16,649 nt of DNA, taken from the NCBI GenBank assembly GCA_964502665.1, contig CAZCXP010000045.1, positions 1 to 16,649 of the forward strand, given 5' to 3'. The notes beneath the pieces are model-generated. The model searched no databases, was not told the DNA's origin, and saw only the letters and a list, made by a program, of their open reading frames with translations. Both the position numbers and the translations under genes were made by a program. Of this stretch, positions 1-7,272 are shown piece by piece (within the stretch, counting starts at the first letter, position 1; the number at the start of each line of letters is the position of its first letter). Source of the stretch: SOKG01 sp964502665 (GTDB lineage: Bacteria > Chloroflexota > Dehalococcoidia > SZUA-161).

Positions 1-3
1 GTC

Positions 4-1230
4 GTGACAGGAGTCACGACGCTACACAGGGTGAGGTTCTTGGACAGCTTCGTTAGACCCTCGTTAGTCGCCCTGCTGCAGGTCCGCATCTACTTACAGG
101 ATAAGGCTGACCTGGCCTTCAGCCTGCTCTTGCCAATCGCCATCTTCGCCCTGATGTATGGTGCCTTCGGCGGACAAACCCTATTCCACGGCACTGCCCA
201 CGTGGTAAACGAAGACCAGGGAGCCACCTACTCTACTCTCTTCATTGAGCGGCTGAAGGAGGTGGACAACCTTGATGTCAGCCTGCTTTCCGCGTCGAAG
301 GCGGATTCCAAGCTGGACAGGGCTGACCTGCTGATGGTTCTATATATTCCGCAAGGCTTCTCTGATAAGCTCGCCTCCGGTGAGCCGGCGCAGTTGGTCT
401 TCAAGCAGAGGGGCAATGGCGGCGACGAGGGCCAGATAGTAGCCAGCATAGTTCGGGGCGTGGCCGAGGAGATGGCTCAGGAGTTCCAGGTGCGGAGTCA
501 GGTCGGCGAAGCCCTGGCCGGAAGCGGCATCGATCAGAGCCACATAGATGTCACCGTGCAGAAATTCCTGGAGAGGGAACGCGAGGACCCCATTGTAGCG
601 GTAGAGGAGGAGACTGTGGGCAGTAGCCCTGACCTGGTCAATGAGTTCCTGCCAGGGATCGTTACCATGTTTGTTCTCTTCGCCATAACCCTGACCGCAA
701 GGGCTTTGGTGGAGGAGCGTAAGAAGGGCACTCTGGAGCGTCTGCTTACCACGCAGCTCAGTGTAAGGCAGCTTTTTATGGGCAAGTTCCTGGTCAATTT
801 CTCTCGCGGCTTCATACAGACCCTAATTTTGCTGGGCCTGGCCTATGCGGTTTTTCAGATGTTCACGCCCCTTTCTTTCATTGAGTCCCTGGTGATCGCC
901 GTGATTTTTATAGCTGCGGTAAGCAGCATGGGGCTCATCATAGGCTCGGTTGCCCGCACTGAGGACCAGGGCACCTGGATCGCCATCTTCTTCACCATGG
1001 TTATGGTGATGCTGGGCGGCACCTTCTTTGAAATACCCGAAAGCGGGGTGCTGAATGTCCTCAGCAAGATATCCATCAATACCTACGCCAACGATGCCTT
1101 CAAGGCGATAGTAGCTGACGGGGGCACCTTGGCTGACGTGGGCCTGCAGATGGTGGTGATGGTGGTGGTCGCCGTAGTAGGGCTGTTCCTCGGCCGAGTT
1201 CTCTTTAAGGTCATGCCCGGAGGAAGATAG
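4..1230 (+). CDS. ABC-2 type transporter permease (first of a pair)
   Basis: Membrane subunit of an ABC-2 family exporter, likely for drugs, lipids or polysaccharide; the substrate cannot be told from sequence. One N-terminal membrane helix (about residues 37-57) is followed by a large extracytoplasmic segment (about 60-212) and then five or so helices (about 216-405). Between the first two of these lies the cytoplasmic motif VEERKKGTLERLL (236-248), typical of ABC-2/YhhJ-like permeases. The 408-aa length is normal. It is followed after 6 bp by a second permease of the same architecture, so the two probably form a heterodimer; the partner ATPase is not in the window and should be just upstream. 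The GTG at 4 is the first start visible, but the frame is open to the window edge, so the true start may lie outside. Confidence 0.93.
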   Translation: MTGVTTLHRVRFLDSFVRPSLVALLQVRIYLQDKADLAFSLLLPIAIFALMYGAFGGQTLFHGTAHVVNEDQGATYSTLFIERLKEVDNLDVSLLSASKADSKLDRADLLMVLYIPQGFSDKLASGEPAQLVFKQRGNGGDEGQIVASIVRGVAEEMAQEFQVRSQVGEALAGSGIDQSHIDVTVQKFLEREREDPIVAVEEETVGSSPDLVNEFLPGIVTMFVLFAITLTARALVEERKKGTLERLLTTQLSVRQLFMGKFLVNFSRGFIQTLILLGLAYAVFQMFTPLSFIESLVIAVIFIAAVSSMGLIIGSVARTEDQGTWIAIFFTMVMVMLGGTFFEIPESGVLNVLSKISINTYANDAFKAIVADGGTLADVGLQMVVMVVVAVVGLFLGRVLFKVMPGGR

Positions 1231-1236
1231 GAAACC

Positions 1237-2484
1237 GTGAGACACCTGAGTCATATCTGGTTCATAGCGCTGAAAGACTTGAAGCTCTTCTCCAGGGACC
1301 GTATGGCTCTGGGCTTCTTCATACTCTTCCCCTTCATGTTCATGGTCTTGTTCAATTTCCTCCTCAGTGATGTAGGCAGTGAGGACGAGCGGTTGGCGCT
1401 TCATCTGGCTACCCAGGAGGCCGAGGGTGGCATCAGTTATCAGATACTCGGGGCTCTGGAAACCGGGAATGTCTCCGAACTGGAACCCGGTGCGCCACAG
1501 ATAATCTGGGACAAGAACTACGGCGAAGCCCGCGAGGCGGTTGAGGACGGGGAACTGGATGGCTTCCTGGCTTTTCCTGAGGATTTCACTCAAAGCATAT
1601 TCAGCGGTGAGGGGACTGAGATTGAAATGGTAGCGGACGCTGACGCTACCTACACGAGAGCGGCTCTCAATGGGCTGGCTCGCTCTATCGCCACCGGAAT
1701 TGGCTCGGCGCAGGTGGCAGCCAGGACCACTGTAGAGCTTCGGATTGAGCACGGGTTATTGGACCCGTGGGACCAGGCTGCGATCGATGAGGTGATTCAG
1801 GAGATTGTCTCGGCGCAGGAAGCCGTAGCAACAGAGGAGCCTTTCATAGGATTCGAGACGCAGAGGGTAGGGGATGTCGAGGCAGAGAATGCGGCCAACT
1901 TTGTTATCCCCGGCTATCTGGTGATGTTCGTCTTCTTCGCTGCTGCCCTGGGTGCTGAGGTGATAGTCCGGGAACGCCAGAACCACACTCTGGAGCGGCT
2001 GCTCGCCAGCTCGGTGAGGCGGGAGTCCATCCTCGGGGGCATGTATGCGGGCACGGCTGCCAAGGGCCTGATTCAGATAGCGATATTCTGGGCGGTGGGT
2101 ATCCTGGCCTTTAACATAGATCTGGGGCTCTCCCCTGCCGCCGTTATCATTCTCTCCATACTGATGGTGATTATGTCCGCCGCCTTCGCCATTATGCTGG
2201 CTGCTCTGGTCAGGACGCAGCGTGCCGCTGGCTCGCTGGCTGTGCTCTTCTCACTTGTGCTGGCACCACTGGGAGGGTGCTGGTGGCCCCTGTTTATCAC
2301 CCCGTCGTGGATGCAGTTCCTAGCCAAGTTTACGCCCCATGGCTGGGCAACCACCGGCTTCAGCAAGTTGATGCTCTTCGGCGCCGAATTCGGCGCTGTT
2401 GTCCCCGAGATGCTGGTCCTGTTAGGTTTTGCTGCACTTTTCGCCATCATTGGCATGTGGCGCTTCCGCACCAGCGCTGTTTAG
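1237..2484 (+). CDS. ABC-2 type transporter permease (second of a pair)
   Basis: Second membrane subunit of the same presumed exporter. Like its neighbour it has one N-terminal helix (about 24-43), a long external domain (about 45-222), and a C-terminal block of five or six helices (about 223-408). The cytoplasmic motif RERQNHTLERLLAS (245-258) matches the ABC-2 family signature, and the GGCWWP (346-351) and FTPHGWA (365-371) segments are typical of the C-terminal part of these permeases. Start is GTG at 1237, with GGAGG at 1219-1223 inside the end of the upstream gene as a likely, somewhat distant, ribosome site. The 6-bp gap implies co-transcription and translational coupling. The two proteins differ clearly in sequence, which argues for a heterodimer rather than a recent duplication. 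Confidence 0.93.
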   Translation: MRHLSHIWFIALKDLKLFSRDRMALGFFILFPFMFMVLFNFLLSDVGSEDERLALHLATQEAEGGISYQILGALETGNVSELEPGAPQIIWDKNYGEAREAVEDGELDGFLAFPEDFTQSIFSGEGTEIEMVADADATYTRAALNGLARSIATGIGSAQVAARTTVELRIEHGLLDPWDQAAIDEVIQEIVSAQEAVATEEPFIGFETQRVGDVEAENAANFVIPGYLVMFVFFAAALGAEVIVRERQNHTLERLLASSVRRESILGGMYAGTAAKGLIQIAIFWAVGILAFNIDLGLSPAAVIILSILMVIMSAAFAIMLAALVRTQRAAGSLAVLFSLVLAPLGGCWWPLFITPSWMQFLAKFTPHGWATTGFSKLMLFGAEFGAVVPEMLVLLGFAALFAIIGMWRFRTSAV

Positions 2485-2513
2485 AGAAGCAATAGTCAGC
2501 TAAATCAGGCCTT

Positions 2514-2529
2514 GTGGGCGAGTGCCCAC
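2514..2529 (+). terminator. Short hairpin after the permease pair, possible weak terminator
   Basis: GTGGGC and GCCCAC form a perfect 6-bp stem around a GAGT tetraloop, 30 bp downstream of the second permease stop. No T-run follows, so this may be a transcript-end hairpin or part of the adjacent repeat cluster rather than a true intrinsic terminator. Confidence 0.3.
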
Positions 2530-2557
2530 CAGCGAATGATGATTGATATGCCAGATG

Positions 2558-2638
2558 CCGTTCGTGGTGAGCTTGGGCCGTAGGACGGCCGACCTGTCGG
2601 CCTCGAACCATGAACGGCCCTTCGACTAGCTCAGGGCC
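2558..2638. repeat. Composite palindromic intergenic repeat
   Basis: Three inverted repeats sit end to end in the 210-bp gap before dut. An outer pair, CCGTTCGTGGT (2558-2568) and ACCATGAACGG (2607-2617), pairs with one mismatch. Between them lies GGCCGAC-CT-GTCGGCC (2587-2602), a perfect 7-bp stem, which overlaps a competing GGCCG/CGGCC stem (2576-2590). Directly after comes GGCCCT...AGGGCC (2616-2638) with an 11-nt loop. The pattern resembles REP-like intergenic repeats. There is no credible coding sequence here. Confidence 0.75.
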
Positions 2639-2651
2639 AGCGGGTTCAAGG

Positions 2652-2679
2652 TTGATTCTGGCAGCAAAAGGGCTAGAAT
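2652..2679 (+). promoter_or_regulatory. Probable sigma-70-type promoter of dut
   Basis: TTGATT (2652-2657), 16 bp, TAGAAT (2674-2679). The predicted transcription start near 2686 leaves only about 9 nt before the GTG at 2695, so the message would be almost leaderless, in keeping with the lack of a good ribosome site there. Confidence 0.45.
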
Positions 2680-2694
2680 CAGGGCGTTGTCAAA

Positions 2695-3135
2695 GTGAAG
2701 CAGCCAGTACTCAAAATCAAGAAGCTGCGGCCGCACGCCGTCCTCCCCCGGCGGGCCAGCCCTGGCGCCACGGGCCTCGACCTCTTCGCCTGCATCGATG
2801 GTGACGGGGTAATCGCTCTTGGTACCCGGCCCAAGCTCATCGGCACCGGCATCGCTATCGAAGTGCCCCGGGGATATGATGTCCAGATACGACCCAGGTC
2901 TGGCCTATCGTCTAAGGGCGTTGGGGTTACCTTCGGAACCGTGGACAGCGACTACAGGGGTGAGGTGATGGTGACCATGTACCTCTTCAGCCCGGATGCC
3001 ACATTTGAGGTGAGGCACGGCGACAGGATAGCGCAGATGGTGATCAGCAGGGCCGTGGATATGCCCCTGGTGGAGGTGGAGGAGCTGACGCCGACCGAGC
3101 GCGGCGGCGGAGGTCACGGCTCCACCGGGATGTGA
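2695..3135 (+). CDS. dut: dUTP diphosphatase (trimeric dUTPase)
   Basis: Hydrolyses dUTP to dUMP and pyrophosphate, keeping uracil out of DNA and feeding dTMP synthesis; cytoplasmic. All five motifs of the homotrimeric family are present in order: SPGATGLDL (22-30), RPRSGLSSKG (66-75), GTVDSDYRGE (81-90) with the presumed catalytic Asp84, RIAQMVI (111-117), and the C-terminal lid RGGGGHGSTG (136-145). The 146-aa length is normal. In motif 5 the usual Phe that stacks on uracil is His141, a substitution known from other bacteria such as mycobacteria. The start is GTG at 2695; the only upstream ribosome-site candidate is AGGG at 2681. It stands alone between a repeat-rich gap and a palindrome, so it is probably monocistronic. 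Confidence 0.96.
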   Translation: MKQPVLKIKKLRPHAVLPRRASPGATGLDLFACIDGDGVIALGTRPKLIGTGIAIEVPRGYDVQIRPRSGLSSKGVGVTFGTVDSDYRGEVMVTMYLFSPDATFEVRHGDRIAQMVISRAVDMPLVEVEELTPTERGGGGHGSTGM

Positions 3136-3177
3136 CGTGGGGTCGTATAGAAGTGAACATGATGTCATGCTGCTGGC

Positions 3178-3211
3178 GGGGTAGGTTGCCCGACGTCGGG
3201 CAACCTACCCC
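3178..3211. repeat. Perfect 34-bp palindrome downstream of dut
   Basis: The 17-base arm GGGGTAGGTTGCCCGAC (3178-3194) is immediately followed by its exact reverse complement (3195-3211) with no spacer. No T-run follows on either side. As RNA it would be a strong hairpin ending the dut transcript; as DNA it could extrude a cruciform or bind a dimeric protein. The rest of this 170-bp gap shows no gene and no convincing promoter. Confidence 0.85.
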
Positions 3212-3305
3212 GTGGGATGCCCTCATAATTCACAGCTATCAATTTTCCTCTGCCTGGGTTAAGATATAGCACCGGCCGATATCCTGAAAGCGAATTTGAT
3301 TAGCA

Positions 3306-4211
3306 GTGACCTGGATTACCGCTGCCCTGGTGGTGGCTGCGACCCTGGGCGTAGTGAACATAATCGACAGCCACCTCATATCTAAAAGAATGCCTAGCCT
3401 CTGGGCATTCCTCATTCCGGCGGGCATTCTCCACCTTAGCTTCGGGCTGATTTTTCTGGCCCTCAACCCCTTCCCCAGCGGGGTGGATGCATTTCCCTGG
3501 TTTGTGGCCGTTGTTTCGGCTGTGACCCGCACGGTGGCGATCCTCTTGATGCTATATCCCATGCGTACCGAGGAGGTGTCCCGGATCATTCCGGTAGTCC
3601 ACACCCAGCCGGTGTTCGTGGCAATCCTTGCTGTGCCCCTGCTCGGCGAGGCCCTCAATTACCTGCAATGGCTGGCGATCGTTATGACCGTAGCGGGCGC
3701 GGTGCTCATCTCGGCGCGGGGGTGGGGTTCGAAGCGAGGGGCTCGACTGCGCAAGTCTTTCATCCTGCTCCTGGCCTCCAGCCTGCTCTACAGTGTGGCC
3801 AACACCGCCGCCAAGTATGGCCTGGACTATATCTCCTTCTGGAATATGTATTCGCTCAATGCTATCTGCTTTGGCATAATATTCTGCCTCGTATCGGCGC
3901 GCCCCAGGGTCTTTAGGGAACTGCGGGACATGAAGGACAGGGGCGTTGCTTTGATACTGCTCGCCTTCAACGAGACCATTGCCCTGGGGGGCATCATCCT
4001 CTCCTTCTGGGCCATGGAGAGAGGGCCGGTATCCCTGGTCTCCACCGTCATGGGCGCTCGGCCCTTCTTTGTCTTTCTCTATGCTCTGGCCTTGAGCCGC
4101 ACCTTTCCCGCCGTGCTGGACGAGCGCCTCAGCAGGGGAATATTGGCCCTAAAGATCGTGTCTATCGCCCTCATCGTCGGCGGTGTGGCGATTATCAATC
4201 TGGTGGGCTAG
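3306..4211 (+). CDS. EamA/DMT-family transporter
   Basis: Integral membrane protein of the drug/metabolite transporter superfamily with two tandem EamA-type halves (about 1-140 and 150-301) and about ten predicted helices. Substrate unknown. Visible family traits are the Glu/Pro-containing ends of helices (SRIIPVVHTQPVFVAILAVPLLGE, about residues 97-120) and the similar GPVSLVSTVMGARPFFVFL stretch in the second half. The reading frame has a stop at 3297-3299, so GTG at 3306 is the only plausible start, although no good ribosome site precedes it. The gene is flanked by the 34-bp palindrome upstream and a terminator overlapping its stop, so it is probably transcribed alone, and it is convergent with wtpA. 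Other members export amino acids or other metabolites; I cannot assign one. Confidence 0.9.
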   Translation: MTWITAALVVAATLGVVNIIDSHLISKRMPSLWAFLIPAGILHLSFGLIFLALNPFPSGVDAFPWFVAVVSAVTRTVAILLMLYPMRTEEVSRIIPVVHTQPVFVAILAVPLLGEALNYLQWLAIVMTVAGAVLISARGWGSKRGARLRKSFILLLASSLLYSVANTAAKYGLDYISFWNMYSLNAICFGIIFCLVSARPRVFRELRDMKDRGVALILLAFNETIALGGIILSFWAMERGPVSLVSTVMGARPFFVFLYALALSRTFPAVLDERLSRGILALKIVSIALIVGGVAIINLVG

Positions 4212-4243
4212 GGGCAACACGCAGGTTGCCCCCTACTCTTTTT
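4211..4243 (+). terminator. Intrinsic terminator of the EamA gene
   Basis: GGGGCAAC (4211-4218), 6-nt loop, GTTGCCCC (4225-4232), then CTACTCTTTTT. The first base is the last base of the EamA stop codon. On the minus strand the same hairpin follows wtpA but without a T-run, so it is best as a plus-strand terminator in a convergent gap. It shares the GGTTGCCC core with the palindrome at 3178-3211. Confidence 0.75.
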
Positions 4244-5228
4244 ATTGAGCCTGGACTGCATAGGGCTGCAGCTCGGCTGGCAGCTTGCTTAAATCGTCGG
4301 CAAGGGCTGGAGCGATGGCGGGCTGGCCGTTCCTGTTCATAACAGCCTGTCCCTTGTCGCCCAGTAGATATTTCATGAACGCGATCGCCAGATCGAGATT
4401 CTCGGTGTTAGTCGGTATTGTAACTCCGTATACAATGGGTGTACCGGTCACGGCTATCGTAGTTCCGGGCTCGGAGCCTGGAACATCTACAGTGGACTGG
4501 GCATAGAAGTCCTCGAATGCTATATCCGATAGGTCGATCTCCGGTGGAAACTCGACGTATTGCAGATTATGCTGCATGGCGACGGAGATATACTCGTAGG
4601 CATAGTCAATGTCACCGCTCTCAAGAAGGGCAACCAGTTCGACTGACTTGGGGCGTATGTTCTTTTCAGGACAATTGGCCACGAGGTTTTCGTACAGTCC
4701 TGGCTGGTTGTAGTATTCCTCCGCCAGTTGCCAGACGAGCAGTGTGCGGTAGCCGCAGGGATCGAGCAGATCGGAGTGTGCGTACTCTACCCCATCGCGT
4801 AGCAGGATTTCATACCAGTTATCGCTGGTTATTTCGTCGTCATACATGGATTTGTCGGTGTAGCATAGAACCATCTGGTTCTTGGCGAAAGCCACATACC
4901 AGTCGGCGTAATCCGGATACATCAACTCAGGAATTAGATAGTAGTCTGCCGAGGCGACTATTTCTGCGTTCAACCCCAGTTCGGTAACCTTGCGAATCGT
5001 GACGCCGCTGGAAGCCGACTCGCACTGCACATCGACACCGGGATACATCTCCTCGAACTCTGCTTCCATTTCGCTGAACGGTACAGCCAGGCTGCCGGCG
5101 TGGAGAACGGTGACGACGCCTTTGAGTTCACCAGGCTCTGTCTTCTCCCCAGCGCAGCCTGTTACCAGCGTTAGAATCAAGACCAACGCCAGGGCTGTTG
5201 ACAGGATTGCAAGCCGTTTGCGTTTCAT
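4242..5228 (-). CDS. wtpA: Tungstate/molybdate ABC transporter substrate-binding lipoprotein
   Basis: Extracytoplasmic receptor that hands tungstate (or molybdate) to the WtpBC transporter. A basic N-end, a hydrophobic stretch (7-22) and the lipobox LVTGC with Cys25 mark a lipoprotein. The mature part reads as WtpA family rather than classical ModA: VLHAGSLAVPF (41-51), SASSGVTIRKV (71-81), ADYYLIPELM (94-103), HSDLLDPCGYRTLL (151-164), YAYEYISVA (209-217). Asp156 and Glu212 sit where the archaeal members supply the two carboxylates that complete octahedral coordination of the metal. The ATG at 5228 is preceded by a GGGGGA ribosome site. It is last in the wtpB-wtpC-wtpA order, 47 bp after wtpC; wtpA-first order is more usual. 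Tungstate versus molybdate preference cannot be settled by sequence alone. Confidence 0.94.
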   Translation of the reverse strand: MKRKRLAILSTALALVLILTLVTGCAGEKTEPGELKGVVTVLHAGSLAVPFSEMEAEFEEMYPGVDVQCESASSGVTIRKVTELGLNAEIVASADYYLIPELMYPDYADWYVAFAKNQMVLCYTDKSMYDDEITSDNWYEILLRDGVEYAHSDLLDPCGYRTLLVWQLAEEYYNQPGLYENLVANCPEKNIRPKSVELVALLESGDIDYAYEYISVAMQHNLQYVEFPPEIDLSDIAFEDFYAQSTVDVPGSEPGTTIAVTGTPIVYGVTIPTNTENLDLAIAFMKYLLGDKGQAVMNRNGQPAIAPALADDLSKLPAELQPYAVQAQ

Positions 5229-5275
5229 GCTGTTGGTTTCCCCCTTTTCTTATTTGCCCAAGTGAGTCTTGGCGA

Positions 5276-6322
5276 TTAAAACACGTGTACAGCCGAAGCT
5301 TTGAAGGTTACATATGCTTCACCTCCTTCACGCAGGTCCATCTCCTCATATGAGTGCCTTGTCACCAGGCATACGAACTCGGGCGGGACGTTAATGCTGA
5401 GATAGACGGTTGAGCCTTTGCTGCTAACATGTGTTATCGTGCCCTTGAACGTATTGCGGGCGCTGGAAAGGAATGGCTGAGTCGAGAGCAGGATGTCCTC
5501 CGGCCGGACAGAGGCATGACGTTTTCCCCCCAGGTCTGTGATCACACATATCTTGGTGCCCTCGACATCGATGATGGCGTAGTCATCGTCACCCCGTTGA
5601 ACATCCCCGAGGAAAATATTGCGAGTCATCGCAAATCGCGCCACAAATTCTGAATTCGGTTGGCGGAATACCTCTTCTGCCGTTCCTACCTGGAGTATGC
5701 GTCCGTCACCTATTACGGCAATCCTATCCCCCAGGGACACCGCCTCCTCGAAGTCGTGTGTTACGTGGATGGTGGTGAGGTGGAGCCGGTCGTGTATCTC
5801 ACGAAGCTCCCGTTGCACTCCATCCCGGGTCTGCGGGTCCAGGGCGCTGAGGGGCTCATCGAATAACATCACATCCGGTTTAACGACCAGAGCGCGTGCA
5901 AGCGCTACCTTCTGCTTCTCGCCACCGCTCAGTGTATCGGGTTTACGTTTGAGCAGATGGGAGATTCCCAGAAGCTCTATCAACCACTGAGCCTCGGCTC
6001 TGGCTTCCCTCTTCGATCGTCCCCGCTGCCTCAACCCGAAAGTGATGTTGTCGATTACCGAGAGATGAGGGAAGAGAACATAGTCCTGGTATACGAAAGC
6101 GATTCCCCTTTTCTCGGGCTCCAGATTGGTCAACTCGACGTCATTCAGCCATATCCGACCGCTCTTGGCCGGGTAGAGTCCGGCGATGGTCTCCAGGAGA
6201 ACAGTCTTACCTGCTCCTGTTGGGCCCAGGATGATGAAATATTCGCCCTCTCGCACTTCCAGAGTGGCGTCCCGAATGTTGAAGTCGCCCAAATCAACGC
6301 AGAGGTTCTTTATCTCGATCAA
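5276..6322 (-). CDS. wtpC: Tungstate/molybdate ABC transporter ATP-binding protein
   Basis: Cytoplasmic ATPase energising WtpB. With a start at TTG 6322 the protein is 348 aa, normal for the family. Walker A GPTGAGKT (33-40), Q-loop Gln79, signature LSGGE (131-135), Walker B VMLFDEP (151-157) and switch His189 are all intact. The C-terminal third (about 245-348) contains the regulatory TOBE-like region found in molybdate/tungstate ATPases, including the SVRPEDI segment. The frame stays open to 6550, but that extension only overlaps wtpB, carries no ABC sequence, and lacks a ribosome site; the TTG at 6322 has GGGGAG about 7 nt upstream and overlaps the wtpB stop as TTGA, which fits translational coupling. 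Specificity is inferred from wtpA next door. Confidence 0.94.
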   Translation of the reverse strand: MIEIKNLCVDLGDFNIRDATLEVREGEYFIILGPTGAGKTVLLETIAGLYPAKSGRIWLNDVELTNLEPEKRGIAFVYQDYVLFPHLSVIDNITFGLRQRGRSKREARAEAQWLIELLGISHLLKRKPDTLSGGEKQKVALARALVVKPDVMLFDEPLSALDPQTRDGVQRELREIHDRLHLTTIHVTHDFEEAVSLGDRIAVIGDGRILQVGTAEEVFRQPNSEFVARFAMTRNIFLGDVQRGDDDYAIIDVEGTKICVITDLGGKRHASVRPEDILLSTQPFLSSARNTFKGTITHVSSKGSTVYLSINVPPEFVCLVTRHSYEEMDLREGGEAYVTFKASAVHVF

Positions 6323-7107
6323 GACTTCTCTCCCCACTGGGCTATGTAACGCAAAACGATGAACACGATGATGGCGATCAGGATGACAAGGACAGCCACG
6401 GGTCGCGACCATTCGAGCCCGTAGGACTCGAACCTCTCGTAGACCAGGACTGGAGCTATCATAGGATGGTAGGCGAGGATAACCACCGCTCCAAACTCGC
6501 TTATCCCCCTGGCCCACATCAAGGCGCTGCCTGAAAGGATGCTTCTCCACGCCAGAGGTAGGGAAATCTCGAAGAATGTTTTCCTCTGGGATGCGCCCAG
6601 CGTCCTGGCGACGTTCTCCAGCCTGGGGTCGACACTTTTGAAGCCTTCTCTTGCTGAGTCCACTAAGAAGGGTATGCTGACGAACATCATGGCGATGATA
6701 ATTCCTGCTACTGTTCCAACGAAGCCGATATTCAGGGCATGAAATGCCTTACCCAGGGGGGAATACCTGCCGAATGCGAATAGAAGGGCGATACCTGCTG
6801 CTGTATGGGGCACAACTATGGGCACGTCGATTATGGCTTCGACTAACTTCTTCCCCGGGAAGTTGCGGCGGGCGAGGACATAGGCTAGCGGGACTCCGAA
6901 GATTAGGCCTGCTATGGTAGAGATAAGCGCCGCATAGATTGTCAGCAGTATTACGTCCCTGACCTGTTTATCTAACAGGGTTTCCCACAGCACCCCGGGG
7001 TCAGAGGAAAATATCATCTTGAGGAGGGGATATGCGATAAAAAACAGAATTACAAGCCCCAGCAGTACGAAGACGAAGAAAAACCTGTGTTTGAATATGC
7101 GTGCCAC
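6319..7107 (-). CDS. wtpB: Tungstate/molybdate ABC transporter permease
   Basis: Inner-membrane channel subunit of the importer, 262 aa with about six helices. It belongs to the binding-protein-dependent permease family: the EAA loop that docks the ATPase is seen at about 164-184 (ENVARTLGASQRKTFFEISLP), and DVPIVVPHTAAGIALL (94-109) and ARGISEFGAVVI (199-210) are typical of ModB/WtpB/CysT relatives. The start is GTG at 7107, with AGGAG about 13 nt upstream. It is first in the operon, followed by wtpC with a 4-base stop/start overlap. It lies behind a 280-nt leader with promoter, structured region and attenuator-like hairpin, so regulation probably acts before this gene. Confidence 0.94.
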   Translation of the reverse strand: MARIFKHRFFFVFVLLGLVILFFIAYPLLKMIFSSDPGVLWETLLDKQVRDVILLTIYAALISTIAGLIFGVPLAYVLARRNFPGKKLVEAIIDVPIVVPHTAAGIALLFAFGRYSPLGKAFHALNIGFVGTVAGIIIAMMFVSIPFLVDSAREGFKSVDPRLENVARTLGASQRKTFFEISLPLAWRSILSGSALMWARGISEFGAVVILAYHPMIAPVLVYERFESYGLEWSRPVAVLVILIAIIVFIVLRYIAQWGEKS

Positions 7108-7109
7108 GG

Positions 7110-7268
7110 TTAAGTTATACTCCTGTGATGGGTGAACGCGGGGCCGGTCTTCAGAGCGGGGCTAGTCCTATACTTTAGGAGTGTGGCTGGCTGGCGTGGC
7201 GCTGTGGGGGCACAAAATAAGGGCGCCCGTGCCAATTGAGCGCCCATGCATAGTCTGACGTATTCCAT
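7110..7268 (-). CDS. Possible 52-aa leader peptide of the wtp operon
   Basis: An ORF begins at ATG 7268 with an excellent ribosome site (AAGGAG, six-base spacing) and ends at TAA just 2 bp before the wtpB GTG. The product (MEYVRLCMGAQLARAP...) has no recognisable domain. Its ribosome site is the right arm of the candidate aptamer stem, and the attenuator-like hairpin lies within its coding region, so translation of it could influence structure downstream. It may equally be a chance ORF; residue composition gives no support either way. Confidence 0.3.
   Translation of the reverse strand: MEYVRLCMGAQLARAPLFCAPTAPRQPATLLKYRTSPALKTGPAFTHHRSIT
7214..7245 (-). terminator. Attenuator-like terminator in the wtp leader
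   Basis: Read on the minus strand, GGGCGC, a 13-nt loop and GCGCCC are followed at once by TTATTTT (7220-7214), the form of an intrinsic terminator, yet it lies about 110 bp before wtpB inside its leader. A competing stem pairs GGCAC (7233-7229) with GTGCC (7213-7209) and would break the terminator. Mutually exclusive hairpins of this kind usually indicate conditional termination. Confidence 0.55.
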
Positions 7269-7272
7269 CGTT

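Noticed and set aside
823..1752. 309-codon minus-strand ORF antisense to the ABC permease pair, with a His-rich tract
   Set aside because: It spans the junction of two well-supported permease genes; the His run is just the complement of a GGTGATGGTGGTGGT valine/methionine-rich helix, and no ribosome site or homology is apparent.
3237..3270. Possible promoter for the EamA gene (TAAGAT near 3260)
   Set aside because: The -10 match is mediocre and no acceptable -35 box lies 16-18 bp upstream.
4242..5228. Reading the receptor as ModA or TupA
   Set aside because: The SASSG, YLIPELM, DPCGYR and YAYEYIS blocks are those of the WtpA type, although metal preference itself remains untested.
6323..6550. 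76-codon N-terminal extension of wtpC
   Set aside because: It overlaps the end of wtpB, contains no ABC-family sequence, and the TTG at 6322 has a ribosome site and classic coupling overlap.
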